In this document: piece by piece, positions 55,584 to 64,000 of the stretch | Numbering within the stretch: position 1 is the stretch's first letter | How the letters are laid out: each line of letters begins with the position of its first letter | Source: CAYZXL01 sp964482435 | GTDB taxonomy: Bacteria > Auribacterota > JABMQX01 | Assembly: GCA_964482435.1 (NCBI GenBank) | Contig: CAYZXL010000008.1 | Coordinates: forward strand, 1-64,000 | Direction of reading: 5' to 3' | Length of the DNA: 64,000 bases | Translations under genes and position numbers: made by a program | The notes under the pieces: model-generated | Seen by the model: only the letters and a program-made list of their open reading frames with translations | Databases searched by the model: none | What the model was told of the DNA's origin: nothing

Positions 55584-57398
55584 TCATGTGCTTAGCTTCG
55601 GGCGGAGGAACGAGAGGAGGTCGTGGTAGAGGTCGTCCCACGATACAACGTCGGGAATCCGAAACCACACGTAAAGGAGCTTTGCGCCCCGAGGCTCGGA
55701 ATTCTTATGCTCGATATAGGCGGCTGCGTCCCCGTACCATGAGCCCTCCGCGTCCACCGTTCGTAAAAGGGGAACGTACAGGTCTCCTTCCGCAAGCCCC
55801 ACGTTGGAGACTGGTCGAAATTTCAGGCTTCCCGAACCGGGAAACGAGACAAGGGCGGGCACATGCGAAAGCGCGGCGGTGTTCACCTGGAAGCGCAACG
55901 CGACATTCGCCGGCGGCGACTCGAATCCGCCGATGTGGCTCGCGGGCCCTTCCGCAGCGACTCTCGCCCCCGCTCCGAGTATTGGCAAACCAAGCTCATC
56001 GCTGGCTGCCCTCGGTCGCCTCGACTCGTCGTAGAAGAAGGGAAACGGTGCTTGAGGCACAACGAGGACGGCTCCGCCATCACGCAGGTACTTCTGCAGC
56101 GAAGCAATCACGTCGCCGTCCTGCTTGACACTGTGAACGTAATTCTCAGTTCCGCAGAAATAGAGCAGAGGATAATTCCCGGGGGTGAGTGTCTCCTCCG
56201 AGACGATGTCCCCCCAGCGCAGGAATTCGACCTTGAAGCCGAGCTGTCGTAGCCGAATCACCGAAACCGCCACATCCCCGAAGGCTCCTATTTTCACGTC
56301 GTGATACTGTTGCACCAGTGCCTGCCATTCGGCGGGCAGAGTTTTCGTCGCCGCCGGTTTGCCGATGGGCGGGACTTTTACAGGCGGGCTTTTCACAAAG
56401 CGCCTCGCGTGGGCGGCTGTCTTCTGTAGATAGAGGTCCCGCAGCTCGACGGTCGGCTCGATCTCGCTTCCTTCATGAAGCTCGTTGAAACTTGTTACGA
56501 AGACCCAGTCCGGATTGGCGGCGATTGCCTCTTCCCAGAGGATGTCATAGAGCCGCCCATCGAAGCGGTCGAGCCGTAGCCCGGGCGAGCGAATCTTCGT
56601 GTCGTCGTAGCCCGGCAACACCGTCGCGACGGAGATTTTCCTGTGCTCGCGGGCGAGGCGGACCCATTCGCCGGAATTGTTCTTTGCCGTGGAGCGAATC
56701 TCGTCGAGCGTCTTGTTGGTGTAAAGGTTGACGGGATTATAGGTGTGGACACCGTCGAAAACCATGGCATTTCCCGGGGAGTATCCGTCGGCGACCGCGA
56801 TGACCTTCGTCTCCTCGATGACGTCCGTCCATTGGAAAAGAGATAGTTGACCCATCGCCCGCCCGTACACGACGATCACCGGCTTGTTCCCAAGTCGCAG
56901 AAAAGCGGAATGCGAGCCGTACTCTTTCACGACGTAATCGAAGTCGGCGATGGCGGTCCTGGGGTCATTTGGCTTCGGAACACGTTCGTAGTAGATTGTG
57001 GCTTTCATCCCCCTTTTTTGGCACTCGTCGAGGATGAGCGGCATAGCCCTGTCGGTAAAGTCCCTCTGCCCCCACCACGAAACGATGACACCAGTGATGC
57101 CCGTTACCACCATCATTCGCATGTGCTCGCCGATGACTTTCGGGTCGTGGCACGAGTAAGGACCCAGGACGGGATAGCGAAGCGATTCAGGCAAATCCTT
57201 CTTTTTGAAATCGGGTTTTCCCCAATGAGCCCAGTTCCCGTCGAATTCCGGTGTTCCGTACCAGGGATAATAGAATGCAAGCACGTGCCGCGGAACGTCC
57301 GTGTAGGTTACCTCGCCGCGCTTCGCCATTTTCTCGACGATGTCCGTGGCCATAGCAACGGACGGTAAAAGCACCAGGAATGTCAGAAAGCGTTTCAT
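55584..57398 (-). CDS. Secreted GH99-like glycosidase
   Basis: 604 residues from the ATG at 57398 (GGAGGAACCAC upstream), starting a Sec signal (MKRFLTFLVLLPSVAMATD). HVLAFYYPWYGTPEFDGNWA with HWGKPDF is the characteristic opening of GH99/GH71-like endo-mannosidase-type barrels, and VFVTSFNELHEGSEIEPTVE the catalytic loop with two Glu residues (FNExHEG). The barrel ends near residue 345; a linker follows. The C-terminal ~200 residues (VSVIRLRQLGFKVEFLRWGD; YLRDGGAVLVVPQAPFPFFY) look like a ThuA/GATase-like Rossmann domain. The start overlaps the stop of the CBM9-like gene (ATGA), so the two are made together. Likely acts on exogenous alpha-linked glycans; substrate not certain. Confidence 0.85.
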   Translation of the reverse strand: MKRFLTFLVLLPSVAMATDIVEKMAKRGEVTYTDVPRHVLAFYYPWYGTPEFDGNWAHWGKPDFKKKDLPESLRYPVLGPYSCHDPKVIGEHMRMMVVTGITGVIVSWWGQRDFTDRAMPLILDECQKRGMKATIYYERVPKPNDPRTAIADFDYVVKEYGSHSAFLRLGNKPVIVVYGRAMGQLSLFQWTDVIEETKVIAVADGYSPGNAMVFDGVHTYNPVNLYTNKTLDEIRSTAKNNSGEWVRLAREHRKISVATVLPGYDDTKIRSPGLRLDRFDGRLYDILWEEAIAANPDWVFVTSFNELHEGSEIEPTVELRDLYLQKTAAHARRFVKSPPVKVPPIGKPAATKTLPAEWQALVQQYHDVKIGAFGDVAVSVIRLRQLGFKVEFLRWGDIVSEETLTPGNYPLLYFCGTENYVHSVKQDGDVIASLQKYLRDGGAVLVVPQAPFPFFYDESRRPRAASDELGLPILGAGARVAAEGPASHIGGFESPPANVALRFQVNTAALSHVPALVSFPGSGSLKFRPVSNVGLAEGDLYVPLLRTVDAEGSWYGDAAAYIEHKNSEPRGAKLLYVWFRIPDVVSWDDLYHDLLSFLRPKLST

Positions 57399-58279
57399 TG
57401 TGGTTCCTCCGGCTTCAGTTCCTGTCCTTGTGCCGACCGGGCGGGGCGTGACTTTTCCACAGTCGTGCCTCTCCACTTCTCCGACGTGAAAACAATCTTC
57501 CCGAATCGAGGAGGATTGTGGAACCAGCCTTTTGTGGGAGACCATGCCCCACCGGATTCTCTCACGCGGTCCCCATCGCGCGATTTGTCAATGCGGTAAA
57601 GGTTTATCCGCCAGGCATCGCCTTTTTTGGGCGGAATCGGCTGGATGCCGTCGAGAGCAGTATGCGGAATGGCAAGTTCCACCGTCCAGGAATCATCCGT
57701 GTCTTTTCGATTTGTGAGAGTTCCTCGCACGACGACTCGATGCTTGATATCGAAATTCGCGTTCGCGGCGGCGTCAACGTCGAACGTCGGTCGCCCTTTT
57801 TGGCCGCGTAGGTCAATTCGCGCGTCGAAGAGAGTGTTGAGCGGGTTGACTTCGATCTCGAGGTAGATGTCCTCCCGGCCGACGAAAACCTCCACGACTT
57901 CCTCGGTCCAGAGGTGGTCGTCCCGCTTGGTCATCGTCGCATAAATATCGGAGTCTTGCGCGACAAAAGCGACGTACAGGTATTCGTCGTTCCACAACAT
58001 CTTCGCGGTTGTCCGGGGCCGAAGAAATTCGCCGCTGCCCGAGTTATCGAGAAAGCGGACTTCCTCGGCTCGCGGCCAATCCTTCTCGTCGAGCTTCCCG
58101 TCTATTTGAATCTGGCCCGTTGCCCTGCGGCAAAAGTAGGTTGGCACGGACACAGTGTCGGCCTTCCCGGGGTCCACGGTAGAAGCGTCACTCCCATGCG
58201 CCAGAAAAGCGGTCCGAAAACTGACGACCAGCACAATTCCGACGGAAAACGTGTGGCGGATGAATGAGGCAGTCCTCAC
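57395..58279 (-). CDS. Secreted CBM9-like carbohydrate-binding protein
   Basis: 294 residues from a GTG at 58279 with AAGGAG eight bases upstream; it opens a signal peptide (MRTASFIRHTFSVGIVLVVS). IQIDGKLDEKDWPRAEEVRF, then TAKMLWNDEYLYVAFVAQDS, HLWTEEVVEVFVGREDIYLE and WTVELAIPHTAL are the CBM9-like (DOMON-related) beta-sandwich found in sugar-binding modules and in stand-alone proteins of PVC bacteria. VNPLNTLFDARI and FHNPPRFGKIVF complete it. The protein has no catalytic domain. It is coupled to the GH99-like gene by an ATGA overlap, so it probably helps bind the same glycan at the cell surface. Confidence 0.85.
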   Translation of the reverse strand: MRTASFIRHTFSVGIVLVVSFRTAFLAHGSDASTVDPGKADTVSVPTYFCRRATGQIQIDGKLDEKDWPRAEEVRFLDNSGSGEFLRPRTTAKMLWNDEYLYVAFVAQDSDIYATMTKRDDHLWTEEVVEVFVGREDIYLEIEVNPLNTLFDARIDLRGQKGRPTFDVDAAANANFDIKHRVVVRGTLTNRKDTDDSWTVELAIPHTALDGIQPIPPKKGDAWRINLYRIDKSRDGDRVRESGGAWSPTKGWFHNPPRFGKIVFTSEKWRGTTVEKSRPARSAQGQELKPEEPQ

Positions 58280-58389
58280 TTTCGCAGCTCCTTGGTGAAT
58301 GGTTCGCCTGTGCGATCGCTCTTTCAGAGCGTTCGCCTCCTTGCCCACATTCGAGCGCAGATGATACCCGCGCTACAGGCAGCCAGTCT

Positions 58390-59628
58390 CTAAGCCAGCT
58401 CCTGGGCGGCTCGGAGAACAAGCTCCTGGGCGGCGATAGAATACGGACACCGCTTGGTGCACTCGCCGCACCTGGCGCATTGATCAGCTCCGGTTGCCAG
58501 GTGACGATATTCGACTTTTGCCCACTGCGTCAGCCCGTAATGGCTGGCATAGAGCTGAAGACGCAAGACGCGCGGCACGTCAATCCTCGCCGGACAGGGG
58601 AGACAGCGGCCGCAAACGCGACAATTGTCCTTCACCGACTCGTGGGCTTTCGGGCGGAGGAGCTTGTTCTGCTCGTTGTTGAAGCCTTTGAATTGAAGCG
58701 CCACGTCAATGTCCTCGTCTATCTCCGGCTCGAAGACGAATCCGACGGAGACGCTTGCCACATCCTGCGCAAGAGCGAAGCCGAGGTCGCTCGCGAGCTT
58801 TTCGCGGCGCGTGGGGCCGAGGAGTGCGTTGAGTTCGGGAGCTGAGCTGAGAAGACGCCCGCGCCACAAAGCCTTCATTGTCACGACGCCAATGTCCAGC
58901 TTCCTGGCCACCGGCAGAACAACCTCGAGAAACTCCCTCCAGATAGGGTTGACGGGAATCGCAATTACGTCAATTCTTCCGGTCTGGAGCATCTTGACCA
59001 TCGCTGTTGGGGCCTGGTGGCATGTCGCCGCGATGTGCCCGATTTTTCCGGCCTTCTTCGCTTTTTCCAGATCGGGGAGCAGTCGCTCGATAAACCTATC
59101 TGCGGTGTCTTCGCTCATCCAGGTGCCGTGCATGCCGTAGATGTCTATGTGGTCGGTCTGAAGGCGGCGGAGGCTCTCGTCAACTGCGTTGCTCGCCGAC
59201 GGTCCTCTGCCAAGCGTGCAGCGCGAGAAAATGACTATCTTGTCCCGCCGGCCCTTTATAGCCTTCCCGAAGACGTTTTCGACGTATCCCCTGCCGTACA
59301 TGTGCGACACGTCTATCAAGTTGAGACCGCGCTCCATTGCCCGGGAAAGCATCTTCGTGATGGTCGGTTCCGGGACAGGGTTGCTCGGGTCAAGCTCGTA
59401 GAGCGGCGCCCCACCGTATGCCAGGACGCTGACATTCAGGTTCGTCTTGCCGAGCTGCCTTTTTGGGAGTTGCGAGGGATGCCCGGCGTCCTCCTTTTCA
59501 CCCTCCTTAGCGACGGATGAGACGGCGACAGCCTCTCCGCCTCTGACCGATGCGAGAAGTGCCGCCGCTGCCCCTTTCTTCAGGAAGTCGCGTCTGCTAA
59601 GGGGAGTAGCTCTTGGTTTCGTGTTCAT
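58390..59628 (-). CDS. Tat-exported aldo/keto reductase with ferredoxin-like C-terminus
   Basis: 412 residues from the ATG at 59628; the TTG at 59676 is less likely. Twin-arginine signal LSRRDFLKKGAAAALLASVR. The AKR barrel starts KRQLGKTNLNVSVLAYGGAP and has Asp and Tyr of the catalytic tetrad (LIDVSHMYGRGYVENVF) and His (HIDIYGMHGTW), but the expected Lys is Arg in KIVIFSRCTLG. After the barrel, VKDNCRVCGRCLPCPARIDV and ATGADQCARCGECTKRCPYS give two CxxCxxC-type motifs for iron-sulfur clusters. This AKR-ferredoxin form is common in Planctomycetes-like and anaerobic genomes. It lies between the Gfo/Idh and the CBM9-GH99 genes on one strand, so sugar oxidation in the periplasm is plausible. 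Confidence 0.88.
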   Translation of the reverse strand: MNTKPRATPLSRRDFLKKGAAAALLASVRGGEAVAVSSVAKEGEKEDAGHPSQLPKRQLGKTNLNVSVLAYGGAPLYELDPSNPVPEPTITKMLSRAMERGLNLIDVSHMYGRGYVENVFGKAIKGRRDKIVIFSRCTLGRGPSASNAVDESLRRLQTDHIDIYGMHGTWMSEDTADRFIERLLPDLEKAKKAGKIGHIAATCHQAPTAMVKMLQTGRIDVIAIPVNPIWREFLEVVLPVARKLDIGVVTMKALWRGRLLSSAPELNALLGPTRREKLASDLGFALAQDVASVSVGFVFEPEIDEDIDVALQFKGFNNEQNKLLRPKAHESVKDNCRVCGRCLPCPARIDVPRVLRLQLYASHYGLTQWAKVEYRHLATGADQCARCGECTKRCPYSIAAQELVLRAAQELA

Positions 59629-59797
59629 CGCGTTCAGGTCCTTCTCTCTGTCCCGCGGTGTAGAAGTGTCGGCCAATTGACAGGGGCGGGCGGGCGAGCC
59701 CTCGCGCGGCAGTCAAGCCTGAGCCCTTTCACCGACCACTGCTGCGTTTTTTGCGCAAACCGCTTTGTAGGCGCGATACGTCCAGCGAGGTCGCACC

Positions 59798-61075
59798 TCA
59801 CGCCAGAGTCCCGAGGACGATCTCTTCCCTTTCCCTGTCAAAACGAGCAACCTTTCCCTCTCTGAGACTCAAGACGCCCATCTGAAGCGCCGTTTGCACG
59901 TGATAGCCGAGGTCCTCGATGGGGCTCCAGGGTTTCTCCCTGGTGCGGCAGCACGTCAGGAAATTGCGCCAGTGGTCAAGCATTGACTCGCCACGCTCGA
60001 TCGGGATCTCCTTCACGGGCTTCTCCACACCCGGCTGGGGTCGCACGACAATCTTATCGCCTTCGAAAGTGATTGTTCCCTCCCAGCCGCGAATGACAGG
60101 GCATCTTCCGGGGCTGCTGCGGTTTCCAGTGCCGGGATAATCGTTCCCCTGAGTGCCGAGGACCGCAACGGTGATTTTTTCCGGATAATCTATGAGCATG
60201 TTGAAGGTATCAGGCACTTCGCGCTCCTCATACCTGAACTTCCCGCCCGTAGCCACGACCATCGCCGGAAAAGTCACGCCGAGAACTTTTACGACCGGAG
60301 TGAGCGAATGAGGAAACAGGTCGGTGGATGGCCCACCCGCGTAGTCCCAGTACATCCGCCACCGGAAGAAGCGGCTTACCGAAAAGGCGCTCTTCGGAGA
60401 GTCGCCGAGAAAACCCTCCCAGTTGAGGTCAGGTCCGGGCTTTGCGTCCGGGTCGTCAACCGGCATCCCTCTCTCGCCCCAATCGCCAATGCGAAAGTAG
60501 CCGCACTCCGCGTGAATGGGCTGCCCGATGGCGCCCTGCTTGACCAGCTCAGCAGCCTGGTGCCATGCTGAATCCGACATCCCTTGCGTCCCGACCTGAA
60601 CGATCCGCTTGCTTTTCTTGACTTCCTGAGCCATTCGTTTGGTCAGCTCGAACTGCCGCCAGTGAGTGATGGGCTTTTCGCAGTAAACGTCCTTGCCGGC
60701 TCGCACCGCGTCAATGACCTGGTAGCCGTGGAGATGGTCCGGCGTGGCAATGCACACCACGTCCACTTTCGGATCGGCGAGCAGCTCCCGATGGTCCATG
60801 TAAGACTTCGCTCCCGATGACCTCGCCGCAGCGTCGAGACGCCGACGGTAAAGGTCAGAAACCGCGACGATTTCTGCCGGCTCGCCCGCTTTGTTTAACT
60901 GGCTGACGTAGCTGATGTGCGCGAGACCGCGTCCGCCGCAGCCTATAAATCCGACGCCAACCCTGCCGTTCGCTCCGAGCGCACGGGAAAACGATGCTGC
61001 CGCCAGCGATGCGCCAACAGCCGCGCCCGCCGAGGCTTTCAGGAATTCCCTCCGAGAGACTTTTTCCTCAAGCAT
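59798..61075 (-). CDS. Tat-exported Gfo/Idh/MocA family oxidoreductase
   Basis: 425 residues from the ATG at 61075 with GGAGG just upstream; a frame open for 119 more codons has no site and would displace the twin-arginine signal (VSRREFLKASAGAAVGASLA). Nucleotide motif VGVGFIGCGGRGLAHISYVS, VDVVCIATPDHLHGYQVIDA, and the EKP motif VYCEKPITHW. The substrate domain includes CGYFRIGDWGERGMPVDDPD and MYWDYAGGPSTDLFPHSL, where His near DxxxH is a usual catalytic residue. It is a different subgroup from the 1493-2854 protein. It heads the cluster Gfo/Idh-AKR-CBM9-GH99 on the minus strand and probably oxidises or epimerises a sugar released outside the cytoplasm. Confidence 0.9.
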   Translation of the reverse strand: MLEEKVSRREFLKASAGAAVGASLAAASFSRALGANGRVGVGFIGCGGRGLAHISYVSQLNKAGEPAEIVAVSDLYRRRLDAAARSSGAKSYMDHRELLADPKVDVVCIATPDHLHGYQVIDAVRAGKDVYCEKPITHWRQFELTKRMAQEVKKSKRIVQVGTQGMSDSAWHQAAELVKQGAIGQPIHAECGYFRIGDWGERGMPVDDPDAKPGPDLNWEGFLGDSPKSAFSVSRFFRWRMYWDYAGGPSTDLFPHSLTPVVKVLGVTFPAMVVATGGKFRYEEREVPDTFNMLIDYPEKITVAVLGTQGNDYPGTGNRSSPGRCPVIRGWEGTITFEGDKIVVRPQPGVEKPVKEIPIERGESMLDHWRNFLTCCRTREKPWSPIEDLGYHVQTALQMGVLSLREGKVARFDREREEIVLGTLA

Positions 61076-61451
61076 CTTGCCTCCTCCATCTTTATCGCTT
61101 CTGGTTTGCCCACCGAACAGCTTCCGCCCCGGATAGAAGGAGGGCGACTTCGTGTCCGCCCGATGGCCGCTTAGCGAAATCCGTCGCGCGAAGAGACCCT
61201 CCGCGGTTCGCGCGGCACACCGGGCGGCGCATCGAACATCAACTCCATTGCGCGATGACGCCCTCTCGGCAAAGAAGTATGCCACGTGCCCAGAATCAAC
61301 ACAAGGGAGGATTCTACGGGGCACCCAACGACGCCGTCTCGCGGTGAGGCTTGCACATCGGAGTGGATGGAAACGGCAGGACGCCTGAAAAGCTGAGGCG
61401 GGAACGCTGGCGTCGCAGTGGGGGAAAGACACGATCGCGCAGACGAAAGAC
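61076..61451. other. Intergenic stretch, no gene seen
   Basis: 376 bp upstream of the Gfo/Idh gene and downstream of the Ig/beta-helix gene. The open frame on the minus strand has no coding character. No clear promoter or terminator recognised. Confidence 0.55.
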
Positions 61452-64000
61452 TCAGTAAACCGTGACTTTGTAGAACCGCATCCTGCGGGGGCTTCCAGCA
61501 GCGTCGTCGCTGAAGACCAGGACGCCGCCCGTCCCGGGCTGAGCCGCTACAAGAGGAAGCCACTGAGTCCCCAGCCCCTCACAGGACAAAACGGCGTACA
61601 TTTTTCCCGGAACGGTTGGCCAGCGAAGCGTCAAACTCCCGTCGGGCTCAAGGCCAAATTCCGCGTCGAAGAAAGATGCCGGGTGGACGGGCGATGTGCC
61701 GGTCAGGTACTCGAACATGTTAGACCGTCCGTCGCCATCGAAGTCGTCCCCCGGCAAAACCTGGCCGACGGTCGTAATGGCGTCGGAATGGTCGGCGTCA
61801 ACGACCTGCCACTCCCATGAGTCCGGGAGCTTGTCGTTGTCGGAGTCCACAACCGAGTTGTCGAGGGAGAAAGCTTCCGTAGTCGCTGGAGGATGTGCTT
61901 TGGCGGCGACCGGTTTGATGCGCATTCGCACGCCGTCTGCTTTGCAGCCCCCGACGTCAGGAGTGGAGTCCCAGACGAAAGCGTGCGGCATTCCGGCGGC
62001 GGAGGTTGTCAGGCTGTCGGTCCCTTCGCTCGTCATGGCCCTCGTCGCGCGATGCCAGGTGGCACCCGAGTCGGCCGAATACTCAGCGATGACGGAAGAC
62101 GGCGTCGCGCGACCGTTCCAGAGGGTGTAATGGACCGTCACATAACCATCTCCTCCGACGGTAACGGGAGAATTCACCAGCGCGAAGACCGTCTCAGGGT
62201 CGAGCTCGTCAGCTCCGATATCCGGGGCAAGTTTGGCGTAACTGAGCAGCACTCTTGGCTCGCCGTCTATGTCAGTCGCGGGCAAGTCATCGGCGTTTCC
62301 GTCAGCGCCGTCAAGGCATGGCGAGTTCGGGAGAAGATGATAATCGCCTTCCGCGGCGTTCACGAAACACGGGTCCAGAGAAAAGTTGTAATCGGTTCCT
62401 GCGAAGCTCCCGTCGCGGATGTCGCAGAATCGCACGGCTGACTTACCGAGCAACGCCAGGTCTGTGCGCTCGTTCCATAGCAGGCTATTTGTCAGGAGGA
62501 CCGACGACCAGTAGTCACCAAAAATCCCGCCTCCTTCGTCCGATAGGTTATCCGCTAAGGTGCAGTTCACGACGTTGAGCTCGCTCTGGTCTTTCATCGC
62601 GACCGCGCCGCCGGAGAAGCCGGCAGAGTTGCGGGAGAGCTCGCACCCTAAAAGCGCCGCCGAAGAGAGGTTGATGCAGCAAACACCCCCGCCGAACCAT
62701 TGGCCGGTGTTTTCCCGGATGATGCTCGCTTGCACGAGGGCGCGGGAGCCCTCGTGACAGAAGATTGCCCCGCCGCTCTCAGCCGAATTTCCGGAGATGA
62801 ATGACTCAACGATGGCAACCGAACAGCCGCTCTTGACGAAGACACCGCCACCCCATCCCTGAAGCGCCGTGTTAGAGACGATGCGGCACCCCGAAATCTT
62901 TGTGGATGAAGCACCGCAATACACGCCGCCGCCGACGCGAGAGCCGTTTCCGTAGAAGTCGCCGATTCCGTTGCAGATAGTGAACCCCTCGACGGAAGAG
63001 CGGTCGCCCATAAGAGCAACTGCCGTTCCTCGTTGCTGAGCATCTATCGTCGTACGGTCCGGGCCAGAGCCAATGACCCGCACGTCGGGCTTCGTCGCGA
63101 TTCGCTCGTAATAGGTCCCCGGAGCAACAAGCACGATGTCGAGGGAGTCTGCCGCATCTATGCCAGCTTGTATAGTGCTGTACTCATCCGGCACTTTTAT
63201 TGGATTGACATGCAAGACAACCCGGACAATCTTGTGCTTTTCGGGCATCTCAGTCGGAACCACGTCAACGAACGCTTCATAAGTGCCGATATCGAGCCCG
63301 GACTTGGCGATGGAGACGGTCACGCGGTCCTCCTCGCCGGCGTTTACGTCCGTCGTCGGGTTGAGGGAGAGCCAACTGCAACCCTCGAGGGCTTGCCAGG
63401 TGATTTGTTGTCCTCCGATTGCTCGGATTGTAAGAGTTTGTGACGGCGGGTCAGCCCCTCCTCTTCTCGTCGAGAACGTCAGCTCCACTGGCGTCACCTC
63501 GATTTCAATTTCCCGAGGAGCAATGTGAAGGAGAAACTGTCGCTCCGCAGTGTCGCGCACTTCCTGGCTGTCCAGAACGCGGACGGTGAATGTGAAGTTG
63601 CCCTGTTGAGTCGGCGTTCCGGCAAGCTGGCCAGAGGAAGTCATCGTCAGCCCCGAAGGAAGGAGGCCGGAGACAATGCTCCAGGCATACGGCCGCTTCC
63701 CCCCGAATGCGCTGAAAGCATAGGCGAAAGGCTCTTCGACCTTTCCGTCGGGCAGGGGGCTCGTTGAGATAATCTGAAGGTCCGCCTGAGGTGATACTAT
63801 GATTGTGAATGGCTGCTCATCCAGGTCGGACGGTGACTGTCTGTCTGAAACGCGAACAGTGAACGTACATTTACCAATCGCAGCATTTGTCGGCGTGCCA
63901 GAGACAACGCCGGTTGTTGCATCGAGCTTCAAACCCTCAGGCAGGTTGCCGGAGACGATGCGCCAGGTATAGGGGGCGACTCCGCCTTTCGCCTTGACTG
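61452..64000 (-). CDS. Putative-Ig/parallel beta-helix surface protein, 5' end outside window
   Basis: The frame is open to the right edge, so the N-terminus is missing; about 849 codons are visible. Two putative-Ig (He_PIG) repeats come first (YTWRIVSGNLPEGLKLDATT; YAWSIVSGLLPSGLTMTSSG), then a BACON/Ig-like domain (PSQTLTIRAIGGQQITWQAL). After VPDEYSTIQAGIDAADSLDI there is a right-handed beta-helix with repeated GGGV/GGAI turns (SRVGGGVYCGASSTKISGCR; NSAESGGAIFCHEGSRALVQ), like pectate-lyase-type 'choice-of-anchor' proteins. A thrombospondin-3-like calcium motif (DSDNDKLPDSWE; DDFDGDGRSNMFEYLTG) and a terminal module ending MRFYKVTVY follow. The end resembles that of the DUF11 protein at 13528. 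Secreted or surface-attached; adhesion or glycan binding is likely. No catalytic residues assigned. Confidence 0.85.
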   Translation of the reverse strand, partial: VKAKGGVAPYTWRIVSGNLPEGLKLDATTGVVSGTPTNAAIGKCTFTVRVSDRQSPSDLDEQPFTIIVSPQADLQIISTSPLPDGKVEEPFAYAFSAFGGKRPYAWSIVSGLLPSGLTMTSSGQLAGTPTQQGNFTFTVRVLDSQEVRDTAERQFLLHIAPREIEIEVTPVELTFSTRRGGADPPSQTLTIRAIGGQQITWQALEGCSWLSLNPTTDVNAGEEDRVTVSIAKSGLDIGTYEAFVDVVPTEMPEKHKIVRVVLHVNPIKVPDEYSTIQAGIDAADSLDIVLVAPGTYYERIATKPDVRVIGSGPDRTTIDAQQRGTAVALMGDRSSVEGFTICNGIGDFYGNGSRVGGGVYCGASSTKISGCRIVSNTALQGWGGGVFVKSGCSVAIVESFISGNSAESGGAIFCHEGSRALVQASIIRENTGQWFGGGVCCINLSSAALLGCELSRNSAGFSGGAVAMKDQSELNVVNCTLADNLSDEGGGIFGDYWSSVLLTNSLLWNERTDLALLGKSAVRFCDIRDGSFAGTDYNFSLDPCFVNAAEGDYHLLPNSPCLDGADGNADDLPATDIDGEPRVLLSYAKLAPDIGADELDPETVFALVNSPVTVGGDGYVTVHYTLWNGRATPSSVIAEYSADSGATWHRATRAMTSEGTDSLTTSAAGMPHAFVWDSTPDVGGCKADGVRMRIKPVAAKAHPPATTEAFSLDNSVVDSDNDKLPDSWEWQVVDADHSDAITTVGQVLPGDDFDGDGRSNMFEYLTGTSPVHPASFFDAEFGLEPDGSLTLRWPTVPGKMYAVLSCEGLGTQWLPLVAAQPGTGGVLVFSDDAAGSPRRMRFYKVTVY

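Noticed and set aside
59629..59676. TTG start extending the aldo/keto reductase
   Set aside because: The ATG at 59628 places the twin-arginine motif at a normal distance from the start; the TTG has no ribosome site.
1..64000. Biosynthetic, phage or defence island
   Set aside because: Apart from the VapBC-like pair I see no phage structural genes, restriction systems or defence genes; the accessory regions are repeat- and remnant-rich instead.

Overview
The window reads as a chromosome segment from an uncultured diderm (Gram-negative-type) bacterium with high-GC DNA. Lipopolysaccharide export permeases (LptF/LptG), a heptose-phosphate adenylyltransferase (RfaE2-like) and several lipoproteins point to an outer membrane. 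Tat-exported Gfo/Idh/MocA oxidoreductases, GH99-like and CBM9-like secreted proteins, putative-Ig/beta-helix proteins and many dispersed REP-like repeats are typical of Planctomycetota/PVC or FCB-neighbour candidate phyla. I cannot assign the phylum from sequence alone. No rRNA and one tRNA (Ser-GGA) were found.

Layout. 1-8.5 kb: 3' part of a helical protein, a Tat Gfo/Idh oxidoreductase, a secreted ADP-ribosylglycohydrolase-family protein, a deleted IS66 element, and a 754-residue secreted protein of unknown family. 8.5-13.5 kb: accessory, gene-poor DNA with a VapBC-type module lying between two copies of the 3' end of the preceding gene, an integron-integrase remnant, an attC-like hairpin, orphan small genes, and a noncoding stretch with a perfect-consensus sigma-70 promoter. 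13.5-18.7 kb: a DUF11 secreted protein, lptF-lptG, and a divergent membrane-anchored coiled-coil protein followed by a 50-residue lipoprotein. 19.15-28.3 kb: seven tandem paralogues, each with one N-terminal membrane anchor, usually a coiled coil, and a HEAT-like domain; this is the most striking structure in the window. 28.4-36.9 kb: ROK-family protein, small secreted helical protein, MFS transporter, a 1384-residue secreted glycosidase-like protein, and a DJ-1/PfpI protein. 37.0-40.1 kb: tRNA-Ser and a minus-strand cluster holding a membrane protein with a Cys-Gly-Gly repeated tail, a degenerate nucleotidyltransferase and a radical SAM/SPASM enzyme, a candidate peptide/protein modification system. 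40.8-48.3 kb: EF-G-like GTPase, YebC, RuvC, small membrane proteins, AroE and prepilin peptidase. 48.4-55.2 kb: a long minus-strand housekeeping operon (aroQ, M24 peptidase, accB, lipoprotein, accC, asp23, amaP-like, pfk, rfaE2-like). 55.6-64 kb: a minus-strand secreted sugar-metabolism cluster (Gfo/Idh, Fe-S aldo-keto reductase, CBM9-like, GH99-like) and a truncated Ig/beta-helix surface protein.

Mobile DNA. A family of 126-224 bp non-autonomous elements has 11-bp terminal inverted repeats (GGGTGYGGCTG ... CAGCCGCACCC). Two of the four copies have exact 8-bp target-site duplications and one has a 7/8 match. Other dispersed repeats (AATCCTGT-type, CAATCCG tandem, a 43-bp repeat shared by 1.3 and 40.5 kb) are scattered through the noncoding DNA. 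Tight ATGA/GTGA overlaps show translational coupling within the HEAT array, the TA module, the asp23-amaP pair and the CBM9-GH99 pair.
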